Positions 19,146 through 27,835 of a stretch of 64,000 nt of DNA are shown piece after piece. This DNA is from Deltaproteobacteria bacterium (lineage in GTDB: Bacteria; Desulfobacterota; Syntrophia; Syntrophales; UBA2210), in the NCBI GenBank assembly GCA_019314085.1, contig JAFCZZ010000001.1, positions 22,020 through 86,019 on the forward strand, in the 5' to 3' direction. Under the pieces are notes generated by a model. That model did not search any database, was not told the origin of the DNA, and saw nothing but the letters and a program-made list of their open reading frames with translations. How positions within the stretch are numbered: position 1 is the stretch's first letter; every line of letters starts with the position of its first letter. The translations under genes and the position numbers were made by a program.

Positions 19146-19180
19146 GCGATGCCCAAAAGCTTTTGAGGTGAAGCCCAGCA

Positions 19181-21361
19181 ATGGCTGCTACTGATAGTGT
19201 CTTTGAGCAGATAAAAGCCCGCATAAACCTCATTGAAGTCATCGGCCAAGAAGTTGAACTCAAGCGCGTCGGCAAATACTGGATGGGCCTTTGCCCCTTT
19301 CATTACGAAACAGAACCCAGCTTTGCCGTAACAGAGAACTTCTATTATTGCTTCGGCGCCACCTGTAACGCAAAGGGAGACATATTCACGTGGCTGATGG
19401 TTCGCAGGGGCCTCAGCTTTTCTGAGGCAGTCCGGGAAGCAGCCCGCCTCGCTGGTATCCCATTAGACGATAACTGGCAGGAACGCCTCAAAAAAGCCCA
19501 GGAACATCAGGCCAAACTGGAAGCCTACGTCAAGCAAAGCCAGGAATACCTCTGGTCAAAAAAGGGCCAAACGGCCCTGGATTACCTTCGCAATGAACGC
19601 AGGCTTACAGACGAGACAATCAAGCAGTTTGGCCTCGGCTATGATAGCAAACGCGACGCCATAGTCATCCCGCTGATGGACATGTCTGGCAGGCTGGTTG
19701 CCTATGCTCTCCGCCTTCTAAATAGCACCAAACGCTATCAAGTCTTCAATCAACCCTTCTTCCAGCGTCGTCGTTATTTGTTCAATGAGCAAGTTTTGTG
19801 GCAGCACAAAGACCAGCCTCTCTACCTCTGCGAAGGTTATTTTGATTGCATGAGTATCGTGCAGGCGGGCTATCCGAGGGTTGTGGCTCTTTGTGGCGGC
19901 CAGCTCAATGATTATCAGCTCAAGAAGCTCACCCAAGCTGCCCGCCAAATCATCCTAGTGCCCGACAACAAATCAGCAACGGACTGGAAACTGGCTCGCC
20001 GCAATATAGACCTCATTCGCCGTTTTGATGCCGAAGTAAAGGTGCTTGTTGCTGTGCCGGAAGGCGATGCCAATGATACCGACCCCGACAGGCTCAAGGA
20101 AATCCTTGCATCGCCCAATGAACCCGAAGTTGCCATGCTGGACTTCATCGTTTCCGGCACCCAGGCCGAACAATACGAAAAGGCCCGGCAACTTCTCCAG
20201 ACGATACACAATCCCCTGCTTCGTGATGATATTATCCAAGAATTAGCCAAGCGTTGGGGTAAAAGCACGCACCTGGTTAAGCAGGCTTTGAGTGGCCGGG
20301 CTGTCTCGGTGAATGTAGTTAAAAGCGAACATACAGTCACCATCCTTCGGCACATGGCTGCCGAGATAGCCCAAGAACACGAAATCAACCTCCGCTGGCC
20401 GGGTTTTGAACCAGAAGTCCTTCAACGTATCCACGCCGGTCATCTTATAGGCATAGCAGCCCGCACTAATGTGGGTAAGACACTGTATGCCCTCAACCTG
20501 GCACCTTGGTCACGTGGCCTTTACAGCCAGGTTTTCTTCACCCTTGAACAGCCCTACAGTGAAATCGCCTACCGCATGGCACGAATCACTCTGGGACATG
20601 TCATACCGCATATGTATCCCTATCTGGATGCGGCCATCCGGAAGGCCGAGGATGAGTTCAAGGACTTCAACATTTTGAACGAAGAAGTTTTTGGTCGTAA
20701 CCTTCAGCCTCTCATCACAACGTTGTATTCGGATTTCTATGTAGTGGAAGGCGTTTTTGACGTGGAAGGCCTGAAGGGGGCCATCGCTAAGCTTGCCGAA
20801 GAAGTCAGGCTGCCCGTCCGCATAGTCTGGATAGACTACCTCGGCCTGATGCGGGCCAAAGGTGACACCGAATACGTCCAGCTCAGCAACCTCATCCGCG
20901 ACCTCGCACGCCTGGCAAAGGAGCTTAACCTTTTAATAATATTCCTGCACCAGCTTAGCCGCCGGGGTGGCACTGGCAAGGAGCACGTGGAAATTGACAT
21001 GCTTCGCGGTAGCGGCCAGATTGAAGAAGCCGTTGACCTTCTGCTGGGCCTTTACCGACCCCAGCTTAACGATGAATACCAGCAGAACAATCAGGTCTGC
21101 ACCGAGGAGCCTTTCTACGTGGACGTTATCAAGAACCGCCACGGCCCCAAGCAACGGCTTAAGCTCACCTTCTACAAGCGCAGCCTGCTAATCACGTCGG
21201 TTCATCCCTTGCATGGCCCCGAGGTTTTGCGCAGCGAGATAATGGATATACTGGAAACGAAAGGAGCTGATAGCCATGACGCAGGAGCAATTGAGCGAGG
21301 CGGCGGAGAATGTGGAGGCCATCCGGCAGGAACTGGACAATCTGGCGAAGAGGTATTTTGA
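19181..21361 (+). CDS. Primase-helicase fusion (DnaG CHC2/Toprim plus DnaB-type helicase)
   Basis: A 726-residue enzyme with the layout of T7 gp4. Residues ~35-70 are the CHC2 zinc finger (ligands C38, H41, C57, C62). The Toprim domain is near 215-270 (LYLCEGYFDCMS and IILVPDN). The helicase starts near 400: Walker A ARTNVGKT at 427-434, Walker B IVWIDYLG around D552, sensor IIFLHQLSRR and arginine-finger region DMLRGSGQIEEAVDLLLGLY. It would unwind DNA at the fork and make primers. The start has GAGGTGA upstream. The C-terminal ~28 codons overlap the next gene by 86 bases, an unusually long overlap. Confidence 0.9.
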   Translation: MAATDSVFEQIKARINLIEVIGQEVELKRVGKYWMGLCPFHYETEPSFAVTENFYYCFGATCNAKGDIFTWLMVRRGLSFSEAVREAARLAGIPLDDNWQERLKKAQEHQAKLEAYVKQSQEYLWSKKGQTALDYLRNERRLTDETIKQFGLGYDSKRDAIVIPLMDMSGRLVAYALRLLNSTKRYQVFNQPFFQRRRYLFNEQVLWQHKDQPLYLCEGYFDCMSIVQAGYPRVVALCGGQLNDYQLKKLTQAARQIILVPDNKSATDWKLARRNIDLIRRFDAEVKVLVAVPEGDANDTDPDRLKEILASPNEPEVAMLDFIVSGTQAEQYEKARQLLQTIHNPLLRDDIIQELAKRWGKSTHLVKQALSGRAVSVNVVKSEHTVTILRHMAAEIAQEHEINLRWPGFEPEVLQRIHAGHLIGIAARTNVGKTLYALNLAPWSRGLYSQVFFTLEQPYSEIAYRMARITLGHVIPHMYPYLDAAIRKAEDEFKDFNILNEEVFGRNLQPLITTLYSDFYVVEGVFDVEGLKGAIAKLAEEVRLPVRIVWIDYLGLMRAKGDTEYVQLSNLIRDLARLAKELNLLIIFLHQLSRRGGTGKEHVEIDMLRGSGQIEEAVDLLLGLYRPQLNDEYQQNNQVCTEEPFYVDVIKNRHGPKQRLKLTFYKRSLLITSVHPLHGPEVLRSEIMDILETKGADSHDAGAIERGGGECGGHPAGTGQSGEEVF

Positions 21362-21680
21362 CCTGACTGACCTAATCAGCCAGCTTGAGGAAGAGCGAAG
21401 CAGGGTGGCCCAGGAAATTCTTAACATCTGGCAGAAGACACAGCTCAAGCCGTCGCGCTGGGCTACCGTGGTTGCCGGTCGGACTTCTTACGACCAAGAC
21501 AGGCTTATTGCCTATTTGAAGGCTCGTGGCCTCAGACAGGCCATCAAGACTCAAGAAGTCCTCGACCGCAAGGCATTGAAACAACTGATGGACAGCGGCC
21601 AGCTTAGTGAACAGGAACTTGAGCAGTTCAAGACCACTGGCCGCCCATATGTGCAACTCGTTAAGCCCAAGGAGGAATAG
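21276..21680 (+). CDS. Coiled-coil protein, possibly a Gam-like nuclease inhibitor
   Basis: A 134-residue protein with a good ribosome site (AAAGGAG). Residues 1-50 form a coiled coil (EAIRQELDNLAKRYFDLTDL), and the rest holds RTSYDQDRLIAYLKARGLRQ and a helical end. The helical hairpin followed by a short domain recalls phage Gam-type host-nuclease inhibitors. Its place between helicase and recombination genes fits. Family call is tentative. Confidence 0.45.
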   Translation: MTQEQLSEAAENVEAIRQELDNLAKRYFDLTDLISQLEEERSRVAQEILNIWQKTQLKPSRWATVVAGRTSYDQDRLIAYLKARGLRQAIKTQEVLDRKALKQLMDSGQLSEQELEQFKTTGRPYVQLVKPKEE

Positions 21681-21683
21681 TTT

Positions 21684-22559
21684 ATGCGAACTAAGCGGTT
21701 GGAATGGGACCATTATCCTTCGCTTGATGAATTGCGGGAAGCCCTTAAGGATGTGCCAGCATGGCCGGGCTCAGAGAAGTCGCTAGCTGATTACTGGCCC
21801 TATATCATCCCCCTTTCACGTCGCCGTAAGGTTGGCCGTGACCAGTGGGAAGTGGTCTGGAATCCCTACCTAACCGTAGATGGCCGCATTCGCATTTTTG
21901 TAGATGCCCATCTGGAGGCCGATGCCCACTATCACGAAGAGATAGTCGAAATCCGGCGCGAAGACCGCTTCCTCATTGTGCGCTTGCGGATAACAAGTGA
22001 CCTGTTTGGCACACGTGAAGATGTGGGCACGGCGGACTTTTCACTTGCCGAAGCTCCTCCCGACCAGAGGGAACGCCAAGTTGATGCCACTAACCCATTC
22101 GAAAATGCTGTCACTTCTGCCCGTGGCCGTGTGATAGCAGCCTTTGGCGTTGGTATCATTCCCGGCATGGGCCTTGCCACAGCAGAAGAGGTTGTGGACG
22201 CTGATAACCGTTACCAGCAGCGCAGTGGTGATAACCGCAAACCTGCCCCGCAACCCAGCCAGGCGCCACGTGAAGAACCGTCGCAACCTTCCCCTCGTGC
22301 CATGCGGCCCCATGAACTGGAAGGCAGGCTCGGCTTTGGCATTCAGACACTCAACGGCGGCAAGCTGCCCGAAGACTGGAAGCGCTACATCGGCCCCGCA
22401 ACAAAGGCATTCATCGAAGAGACTGGCCATCCTAATGCCGATATAAGCAACTGGTCTACAATTGACATAAGCAAGTTCGTTGTCTGGTGCAGGCAGAAGC
22501 ACGAACAAGACCCCGAATTCCTGAGCAAGCTGGAGGTTGGCGATGCCGGAACAAGTTGA
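21684..22559 (+). CDS. Putative single-strand-annealing-type recombination protein
   Basis: A 291-residue protein. The centre carries VDATNPFENAVTSARGRVIA, then AFGVGIIPGMGLATAEEV, a motif (N-P-F-E-N-A-x-T-S-A-x-G-R-x) common in phage proteins beside RecA-like or exonuclease genes and thought to anneal single strands. A Pro/Gln/Arg-rich linker (~180-215) leads to a C-terminal helical domain (GPATKAFIEETGHPNADISN). It lies just upstream of the RecA-like gene, overlapping it by 17 bases. Function is inferred from family resemblance and context. Confidence 0.5.
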   Translation: MRTKRLEWDHYPSLDELREALKDVPAWPGSEKSLADYWPYIIPLSRRRKVGRDQWEVVWNPYLTVDGRIRIFVDAHLEADAHYHEEIVEIRREDRFLIVRLRITSDLFGTREDVGTADFSLAEAPPDQRERQVDATNPFENAVTSARGRVIAAFGVGIIPGMGLATAEEVVDADNRYQQRSGDNRKPAPQPSQAPREEPSQPSPRAMRPHELEGRLGFGIQTLNGGKLPEDWKRYIGPATKAFIEETGHPNADISNWSTIDISKFVVWCRQKHEQDPEFLSKLEVGDAGTS

Positions 22560-23571
22560 TTTGGATGCCATACTGCAACGTATCAATACAGATTTGCAGC
22601 GAAAATATGGCAAGCCACTGCTCCGTAGGGCTTCAGAACATAGCGATATTCACCGCATACCAACAGGTATAATCGGCCTCGACAAAGCCCTGCGGGGCGG
22701 CATACCCGTTGGCATACCGGTTATCGTTCAGGGTCGTGAAAGCACCGGCAAAAGCAGCCTGTGTTACCACATTGCGGGCCAGGCTCATGAACATCTCAAC
22801 AAGCCGGTGCTTCTGGTCTATGCCGAAGGCCCCTTTGACTCTCAGTATGAATGGGCAAGGGATTGTGGCCTGCCGGTAGATGATACACTTGTCTTGGACC
22901 GAAGCCTTGCCCTTGAAGATGCCTTGCAGATAGTCCGTGAGCAACTGCAAACGGGTCTTTATAGCTGCATCATCGTGGACAGCCTTGCCAGTCTCCGGCC
23001 CAGCCCAGAAGTTCAGAAGAAGCTTGAAGAAGCCCAGTCGCACGGCGTGAAGGCCGTCATCATGAATCGTTTCTTCAACAGCCTCACTTCATTCATGCCC
23101 GACGAACCACCGTTGCTGCTTTTCACACAGCACCTTTACGACAATCCAGGTTTTGGTGGCCCGCAGATGACTGGTGGCCGGGGACAGCAATACATCGCAG
23201 GCCTCATCATTCGCCTGTCCCGTCTCGAAACACTTACAGTCACCATCGAGCACGGCGGCGTTGAGCATAAGAAGGCTTACGCCATTGCCATCCAGTGGGA
23301 GATAATCAAGAGCAAGGTGGCCCCTGCTATCGGCGAACGTGGCCGGTTTGACCTCTACCTCGAAAGCCACGTCTTCCCACGGGGCACGTTCAGCGAACAT
23401 GTAGAAGCCCTCCGGCGGGCCATCCTTTGCGGCTTGGTAACGCGCCGTGGTTCCTGGTATGAATACAAAGGCGAAAAGTATCAGGGTGAAGCAGCCATCC
23501 TGCGCGTCCTCGATGTGCAAGAAGCTTTCGATGCTTATTACGAAGCCCTTGGTAAGGTTATATCTGGTTAG
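22543..23571 (+). CDS. RecA/UvsX-like recombinase
   Basis: About 342 residues from ATG 22543, six bases after GGAGG. Walker A is GRESTGKSS at residues 64-72, Walker B is CIIVDSLASL around 142-151, and loop 2 is PQMTGGRGQQYIAGLIIRLS. The protein would form filaments on single-stranded DNA and drive strand exchange. It is followed by two nuclease genes and a RuvC-like gene, a complete recombination set. Confidence 0.88.
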   Translation: MPEQVDLDAILQRINTDLQRKYGKPLLRRASEHSDIHRIPTGIIGLDKALRGGIPVGIPVIVQGRESTGKSSLCYHIAGQAHEHLNKPVLLVYAEGPFDSQYEWARDCGLPVDDTLVLDRSLALEDALQIVREQLQTGLYSCIIVDSLASLRPSPEVQKKLEEAQSHGVKAVIMNRFFNSLTSFMPDEPPLLLFTQHLYDNPGFGGPQMTGGRGQQYIAGLIIRLSRLETLTVTIEHGGVEHKKAYAIAIQWEIIKSKVAPAIGERGRFDLYLESHVFPRGTFSEHVEALRRAILCGLVTRRGSWYEYKGEKYQGEAAILRVLDVQEAFDAYYEALGKVISG

Positions 23572-23584
23572 GGAGCTGAGGGAT

Positions 23585-23932
23585 ATGCCCACCGGCCAGG
23601 ATTTTGAAAAAGCGATTGCTGAAGCACTTGGCGCTGCCCGCACTGCCCGCAGCGGTGGTGCCAATATCAAAGGTGATATAGTTTGGGGGCCGTTCCTTAT
23701 CGAGGCAAAAGCCACAACCAAAGATTCAATTACCGTGAAGCGCAAATGGCTTGAGAAGATTGAAGCTGAAGCCCTTCGCCAAGGCCGTTACCCGGTCTTG
23801 GTGATAGGCTTCAAGCCCATGCGCCAAGCATTTGCCGTAATACCATTGCCATTGTTTGAGGTGCTGGCGAGGGAGGCGATGGAGAATGCGGCCAAGTCCA
23901 ACAGTGACAGCAGCTCTACTGGCAGCCCATGA
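23585..23932 (+). CDS. Hjc-like PD-(D/E)XK Holliday-junction nuclease
   Basis: About 115 residues from ATG 23585, 13 bases after the RecA stop. The active site of archaeal-type Hjc nucleases is visible: E8 (DFEKAIAEAL), GGANIKGDIVW with D31, and FLIEAKATT with E40 and K42, then RKWLEKIEAEALRQGRYPVL. It would cut branched DNA. A RuvC-type resolvase is also present at 25220, so the phage appears to carry two unrelated resolvases. Confidence 0.75.
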   Translation: MPTGQDFEKAIAEALGAARTARSGGANIKGDIVWGPFLIEAKATTKDSITVKRKWLEKIEAEALRQGRYPVLVIGFKPMRQAFAVIPLPLFEVLAREAMENAAKSNSDSSSTGSP

Positions 23933-24092
23933 TTATCATCGTGGGCAAATCTCATTGGACGAACTGGACAGGCTGATAAGTGAGCTTGATTATGCCGAGG
24001 CTCAGCACGTCAGAGAACTTCTTGCCACATTGCACCGTGACCCGGAGCTGAGGAGGTATTTTTTAGGATGCATGAAACTCCAAAGGACATAG
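23886..24092 (+). CDS. Small hypothetical protein
   Basis: About 68 residues from ATG 23886, which follows GGGAGG and GGAGA. It overlaps the Hjc-like gene by 47 bases and the next gene by 25 bases. The sequence is helical and acidic (RGQISLDELDRLISELDYAE). No family recognised. It looks like one of the short helical linker proteins common in phage operons. Confidence 0.5.
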   Translation: MRPSPTVTAALLAAHDYHRGQISLDELDRLISELDYAEAQHVRELLATLHRDPELRRYFLGCMKLQRT

Positions 24093-24835
24093 TGCATTTT
24101 CTTAAGACGCTAACGCCCCGTGAACCCATCAAATGGCCTGAGGAAGATACCCTCTGGAATGCTTCTACGCTTCACTGGTGCCAGAGGTTACAGATACTGC
24201 GGGCTAAGGGTGTCCAGCTTCGCCTTGACCCGAATCTTCAACGCAAATTCTCCCTACGCAAGGCCATACACGAGGCCGTCCAGGAATGGATAACACAAAA
24301 CATCACACCAGTGGCCGTAGAGAAGTTTTTCATAGACCGCGAGAACCGTATCAGTGGCCGATGCGATGTGCTATTGCCGATGACCAACCCGCCTTATGTC
24401 ATTGAAATCAAAACCTTCCGTTCCCGCCATGTGATTAATGGCTATCTGAGCGGCAAATATCAGCCATACTGGCTTCGCCAGATGGGTTTCTATTACCAGC
24501 AGGCCGCCAAGGAATACGGTGCCCAACTCCGGCCCGTTACACTGCTCATTGATGTTGAAGAAGGCACACCCGAAGTTTTGCCGCATGACCCCAACGAGCT
24601 GCCGGACTATAAACCTTTGTGCGATGAACTCAACGCTTGCTGGGATGCCGATATGCTGCCGCCCATGAAGGAAGATTGTGGCGATTGCCCGCTCAAATCC
24701 GTCTGCACCGAACCCATCTACTCCATCAGCGAATTTTATGACTACATCAACCGTTTGAGGATTGAAAACCCCGACCAGTGGGAAATGCTAATCGTGAAGG
24801 AGGAAGAGCAGGTATGTCTCGACGAAGAGTCGTAG
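24068..24835 (+). CDS. Cas4/RecB-family PD-(D/E)XK nuclease with an iron-sulfur-type Cys set
   Basis: A 255-residue nuclease. The core is GRCDVLLP (D100), YVIEIKT (E113, K115) and a QMGFYYQQAA helix (Q138), as in RecB/Cas4 enzymes. One Cys at 38 and three at the C-terminus (CGDCPLKSVC, 204, 207 and 213) form the usual four-Cys Fe-S cluster set. It probably resects DNA ends for the RecA and annealing proteins. There is no CRISPR locus nearby, so a recombination role is more likely than CRISPR adaptation. Confidence 0.8.
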   Translation: MHETPKDIVHFLKTLTPREPIKWPEEDTLWNASTLHWCQRLQILRAKGVQLRLDPNLQRKFSLRKAIHEAVQEWITQNITPVAVEKFFIDRENRISGRCDVLLPMTNPPYVIEIKTFRSRHVINGYLSGKYQPYWLRQMGFYYQQAAKEYGAQLRPVTLLIDVEEGTPEVLPHDPNELPDYKPLCDELNACWDADMLPPMKEDCGDCPLKSVCTEPIYSISEFYDYINRLRIENPDQWEMLIVKEEEQVCLDEES

Positions 24836-25362
24836 AACTTGAAGGTTTCAAGTCTTTTGTGACGCAAGCCGCAGAAATGTATGGCGGGATGAAGGAGCTT
24901 GGCGAGAAGGTGGGCTTGCATTTCACGGGCATATATCGCCGGTTTCGGGCCTTGCCTTGGATTAGATGGGGCAAGGAGGGCGAATTCCTGAAGCGTCTGG
25001 CTGAAGTCTTGGTGACGCCTTTTGAACGAGTCCTTTGGCTTGCCGGTTATAATCCCTTTGTCAAGCGAGAGTATGGCCTGACGCCCAAGGCATTGGATGC
25101 CCTCTGGGAACTCAATCTCAAGATTGCTGAGGCGGTCAAACAGGGCCGTTTCCGGGCCGAGGACATCACCAAACTGGCCGCCCTGGCCCTAAAAGACATC
25201 GAAGAGGAGGCTCAGTCCAATGCAACCCGAGGAGAAGCGGGAACGGACACTGGGAATAGACCCTGGCACGAAAAACTTCGCGGCGATACTGCTGGAAGTG
25301 GGACTGAGCAGCGGGAAGAGTGCAGTGCACAAGAAATTGGTGCTGAAAAGGAAACGTGGTGA
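24814..25362 (+). CDS. Helix-turn-helix protein
   Basis: About 182 residues from ATG 24814, ten bases after GGAGG. Residues ~15-75 look like a Xre-type helix-turn-helix (GGMKELGEKVGLHFTGIYRR, then FLKRLAEVLVTPFERVLWLA). The C-terminal ~48 codons overlap the RuvC-like gene by 143 bases and have low-complexity composition, so the last part may be a by-product of the other frame or the true stop may differ. A regulator of the block is possible. Confidence 0.5.
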   Translation: MSRRRVVELEGFKSFVTQAAEMYGGMKELGEKVGLHFTGIYRRFRALPWIRWGKEGEFLKRLAEVLVTPFERVLWLAGYNPFVKREYGLTPKALDALWELNLKIAEAVKQGRFRAEDITKLAALALKDIEEEAQSNATRGEAGTDTGNRPWHEKLRGDTAGSGTEQREECSAQEIGAEKETW

Positions 25363-25867
25363 GGACATACTTACATTTGCCCGACGGGTTGGCAGTGAAA
25401 TCATAGAGAAGTTCCTTGGGGAGGGCCATGCAGTTGAGCCCGTATCTTTTGTCGTGTTTGAGCGGCAGTTTGACCGTTCACCGGATAAACCTCTCGAAAG
25501 ATTGTTGCACATAGTTGAGTTTGTCCTTTACGATTATACCTACCGAACCTGCAATGAGTGGTTTGGATACCCAGCTATCTCTTTGGGACTGGAATACTCA
25601 CCCACGCAGATGAAAAAGTATGTAACTGGCAAGGGCAATGCCGATGAAGCCGAATATTGGCGCAAGATAGAGCGGAAATGTGCTACAGGCCAGTTGCCCT
25701 TCGGCGATATAGACAACCAGCATTTGATAGAGGCGGGTATTTATGCTTTGATGGGACTCGACTGGTATCATGTCTACTACCGTGGTGATGAGGCATGGAA
25801 GTGTCACGGCAATCGGGAAGGGGCCAAGAAGCCGAAGATACTCTGGAATTTCGACGTAGACTTCTGA
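25220..25867 (+). CDS. RuvC-like Holliday-junction resolvase
   Basis: A 215-residue protein with GAGGAGG upstream. RuvC motifs appear in order: LGIDPGTKNF (D14), FVVFERQFDRS (E81), YSPTQMKKYVTGKGNADEAE (the K-x-x-x-x-G-x-G-x-A motif) and FGDIDNQHLIEAGIYAL (acidic ligands D163/D165). It resembles the short RuvC versions of phages. It would resolve junctions made by the RecA-like protein. Confidence 0.8.
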   Translation: MQPEEKRERTLGIDPGTKNFAAILLEVGLSSGKSAVHKKLVLKRKRGEDILTFARRVGSEIIEKFLGEGHAVEPVSFVVFERQFDRSPDKPLERLLHIVEFVLYDYTYRTCNEWFGYPAISLGLEYSPTQMKKYVTGKGNADEAEYWRKIERKCATGQLPFGDIDNQHLIEAGIYALMGLDWYHVYYRGDEAWKCHGNREGAKKPKILWNFDVDF

Positions 25868-26094
25868 GGAAGCTTTGGGCCGTGGGCACGGAAATCTGGG
25901 GCAAAGAAGTGGCCAACTATATCTTCCACGCTTACATTGCGATGAACTACGGCAAAACGAGCCTGAAAGAGCTATCAATAGAAGAACTACAAGGAATGCT
26001 CGACTGGTTAAAGGAGGAGATTTATGGACAGCGAGAAGATACGGCAGAAGGCCGTCGAGATGCTGGCCCAGCTCCTCAAACGGCCAGCATTTGA
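25795..26094 (+). CDS. Small hypothetical protein
   Basis: A 99-residue protein overlapping the RuvC end by 73 bases and the next gene by 71. The middle (AVGTEIWGKEVANYIFHAYI, then TSLKELSIEELQGMLDWLKE) is a plausible helical domain, loosely like GemA-type regulators. The N-terminal 20 and C-terminal 25 residues look like shadows of other frames, so the start may be downstream. Confidence 0.4.
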   Translation: MEVSRQSGRGQEAEDTLEFRRRLLRKLWAVGTEIWGKEVANYIFHAYIAMNYGKTSLKELSIEELQGMLDWLKEEIYGQREDTAEGRRDAGPAPQTASI

Positions 26095-26695
26095 GATAGA
26101 TAGCCTGCAGCCATCTGAACTGCTTGAAATCTACAAAGAAGCAGCATTTACCGCCTATCACGGCCAGCTTGTAGCTATGCTGATTGGTGCCCTGCTGCGT
26201 CACAAATTTGGCATTGGCACAACCCGTATCTTCCGTCTACGCAGCCAGGATAAAAACATGCAAATCCTCTGGTCTATTGGCATGTTCCGGCCCCTTACAA
26301 CCGGCACGAAGTATCTGGGCTGGCTGCTGGATAATGATGCTTTCAACTTTGCTATGGCCCCAGAATGTGTTGTGCGGCTTTTCCGCCTTTACAACCGCGA
26401 TGAGACACGTGGCCTGATGGAGGGTATCAACCCCAAGCAGCTTGCCAACCTGATGACTCGCCATAACATTGACCCCAAGGGTTTTGTCCGGTTCACTCGC
26501 CTTCTACTGGATATGATGCGCCAGTTGCAACCCTGGCCCCAGTATGATACTCTCATCGCCGAGGTATTGAAGATAGCCCTTGGCGAGAAGACCAAAGAAA
26601 GGGCCAGGACGATATACGAAATCCTGACGGGTGATACCGATGCCCAAGAAGAAGACACTCAAGGAGAAGCTGAAGAACCTTCTGGAGAACCGTAG
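26024..26695 (+). CDS. Hypothetical helical protein
   Basis: A 223-residue protein with a strong AAGGAGGAGATTT ribosome site. Mostly helical, with KRPAFEIDSLQPSELLEIYK and a central RHKFGIGTTRIFRLRSQDKN. The C-terminus is acidic (DTDAQEEDTQGEAEEPSGEP) as in many DNA-side phage proteins. No family recognised. Confidence 0.6.
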   Translation: MDSEKIRQKAVEMLAQLLKRPAFEIDSLQPSELLEIYKEAAFTAYHGQLVAMLIGALLRHKFGIGTTRIFRLRSQDKNMQILWSIGMFRPLTTGTKYLGWLLDNDAFNFAMAPECVVRLFRLYNRDETRGLMEGINPKQLANLMTRHNIDPKGFVRFTRLLLDMMRQLQPWPQYDTLIAEVLKIALGEKTKERARTIYEILTGDTDAQEEDTQGEAEEPSGEP

Positions 26696-27065
26696 CGTGG
26701 CCTGTGTGGAGGAAAATGGCCGGTTATACTTCCGCGTGGAGTCCGAGGATGGCGACTTCGTGGTGTTTGTCGAGCAGGACGAATACACCGCTGAGCAATG
26801 GGTAATCCGTGTCTTCCCTCTTTTCAGCGTCAAGCTGGATACCTGGGACGAGGCCGAGTTTTTGCATGACATGCTTCAGTGGACTTCTGTCCTCTTGCTA
26901 TCGCCGATCATCCATCCAATTGAAGGCGGCATGGCGATAGGCTTTCAGCGGGTCTTGGGTGATACAGACCTCTGGGCGCAGGTTGAAGGTTTCATCATTG
27001 ACGTAGCCGTGGCCCGAAGTAAACTTATGAAGCACGCTATCGAGTGGGATTTTAGCGTGCGATGA
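26640..27065 (+). CDS. Hypothetical protein
   Basis: About 141 residues from ATG 26640 (or ATG 26631). The first 20 residues are basic (MPKKKTLKEKLKNLLENRSV), the rest is a mixed alpha/beta domain (GRLYFRVESEDGDFVVFVEQ). It overlaps the previous gene by 56 bases. No family recognised. Confidence 0.5.
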   Translation: MPKKKTLKEKLKNLLENRSVACVEENGRLYFRVESEDGDFVVFVEQDEYTAEQWVIRVFPLFSVKLDTWDEAEFLHDMLQWTSVLLLSPIIHPIEGGMAIGFQRVLGDTDLWAQVEGFIIDVAVARSKLMKHAIEWDFSVR

Positions 27066-27068
27066 AAG

Positions 27069-27374
27069 ATGCTATTGCCAATCATGGATGAATGGGAAGA
27101 CTTAACGCCGGAGGAACGCCGCCACATAGGCTGGCAACGCTTCATGAAATGCCCCGACGATGTTTATCTCTGCCCCCGATGTATGCCGCCTGGTGCAGTT
27201 TATCCTGACGACTTTGATTCATACGACGAATGGCTGCCTGACCCGCATTGCAAATTTTGCTTCGGCTTTGGCGTGGTCAGCGACATCACCGAAATCATTC
27301 GCGAGGCTGGGGAAGAAGAGGAAGCCCCTGCCCAGCAACCCGAAGATAACGATGAGGCCGAAGGTTTAGCTTGA
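27069..27374 (+). CDS. Small zinc-ribbon-like protein
   Basis: A 101-residue acidic protein with two Cys pairs, LCPRC and CKFC, spaced as in zinc ribbons, and a Glu/Pro/Gln-rich tail. ATG 27084 is a possible alternative start. It may bind nucleic acid or a protein partner. No family recognised. Confidence 0.5.
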   Translation: MLLPIMDEWEDLTPEERRHIGWQRFMKCPDDVYLCPRCMPPGAVYPDDFDSYDEWLPDPHCKFCFGFGVVSDITEIIREAGEEEEAPAQQPEDNDEAEGLA

Positions 27375-27397
27375 CGCGCAAGTGGGTATAGTGTCTT

Positions 27398-27811
27398 ATG
27401 AGAAAGCCCAAAACAGAAAGGAGTGGCGGCACGGTGCCCGATGTAATCGTCAATGATATCAACATCACGGCGATAGCCTATTCCGATAGGCTTGACCGGA
27501 GGCTCAAGGAAAAGTGCTTGAAGCGCCTTTTCGAGGCCTTTAAGGGCAACGAAGACATCGAGTGGTATCGTGAGTTGTATGACTATGCCCGCAGGACCGG
27601 TTTGGATGTCACGCTTTCGGCCCTTCACAAGTCACTGGAGGCCGCATTTGAGGCTGATGCCCAGAAGACAACAGACATCCTCCACGAGCTAAACATCTGG
27701 CCTGCCCACGCACAGGGGATTTGCGAAGCCTGTGGTGGCCCAGTTGTTGACGAGGGGAACATGTGGATTTGCTGGTGGTGTTCTTGGGCCGAAGCCAAGT
27801 ATCCTGAATAG
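27398..27811 (+). CDS. Hypothetical protein with a C-terminal zinc finger
   Basis: A 137-residue protein. The body is helical (RLDRRLKEKCLKRLFEAFKG). The last 40 residues hold CEACGGPVVDEGNMWICWWC, a four-Cys zinc-finger pattern. Ribosome site is weak. No family recognised. Confidence 0.55.
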   Translation: MRKPKTERSGGTVPDVIVNDINITAIAYSDRLDRRLKEKCLKRLFEAFKGNEDIEWYRELYDYARRTGLDVTLSALHKSLEAAFEADAQKTTDILHELNIWPAHAQGICEACGGPVVDEGNMWICWWCSWAEAKYPE

Positions 27812-27835
27812 CGCGGGGAAAGGAGCTTCTATCAT

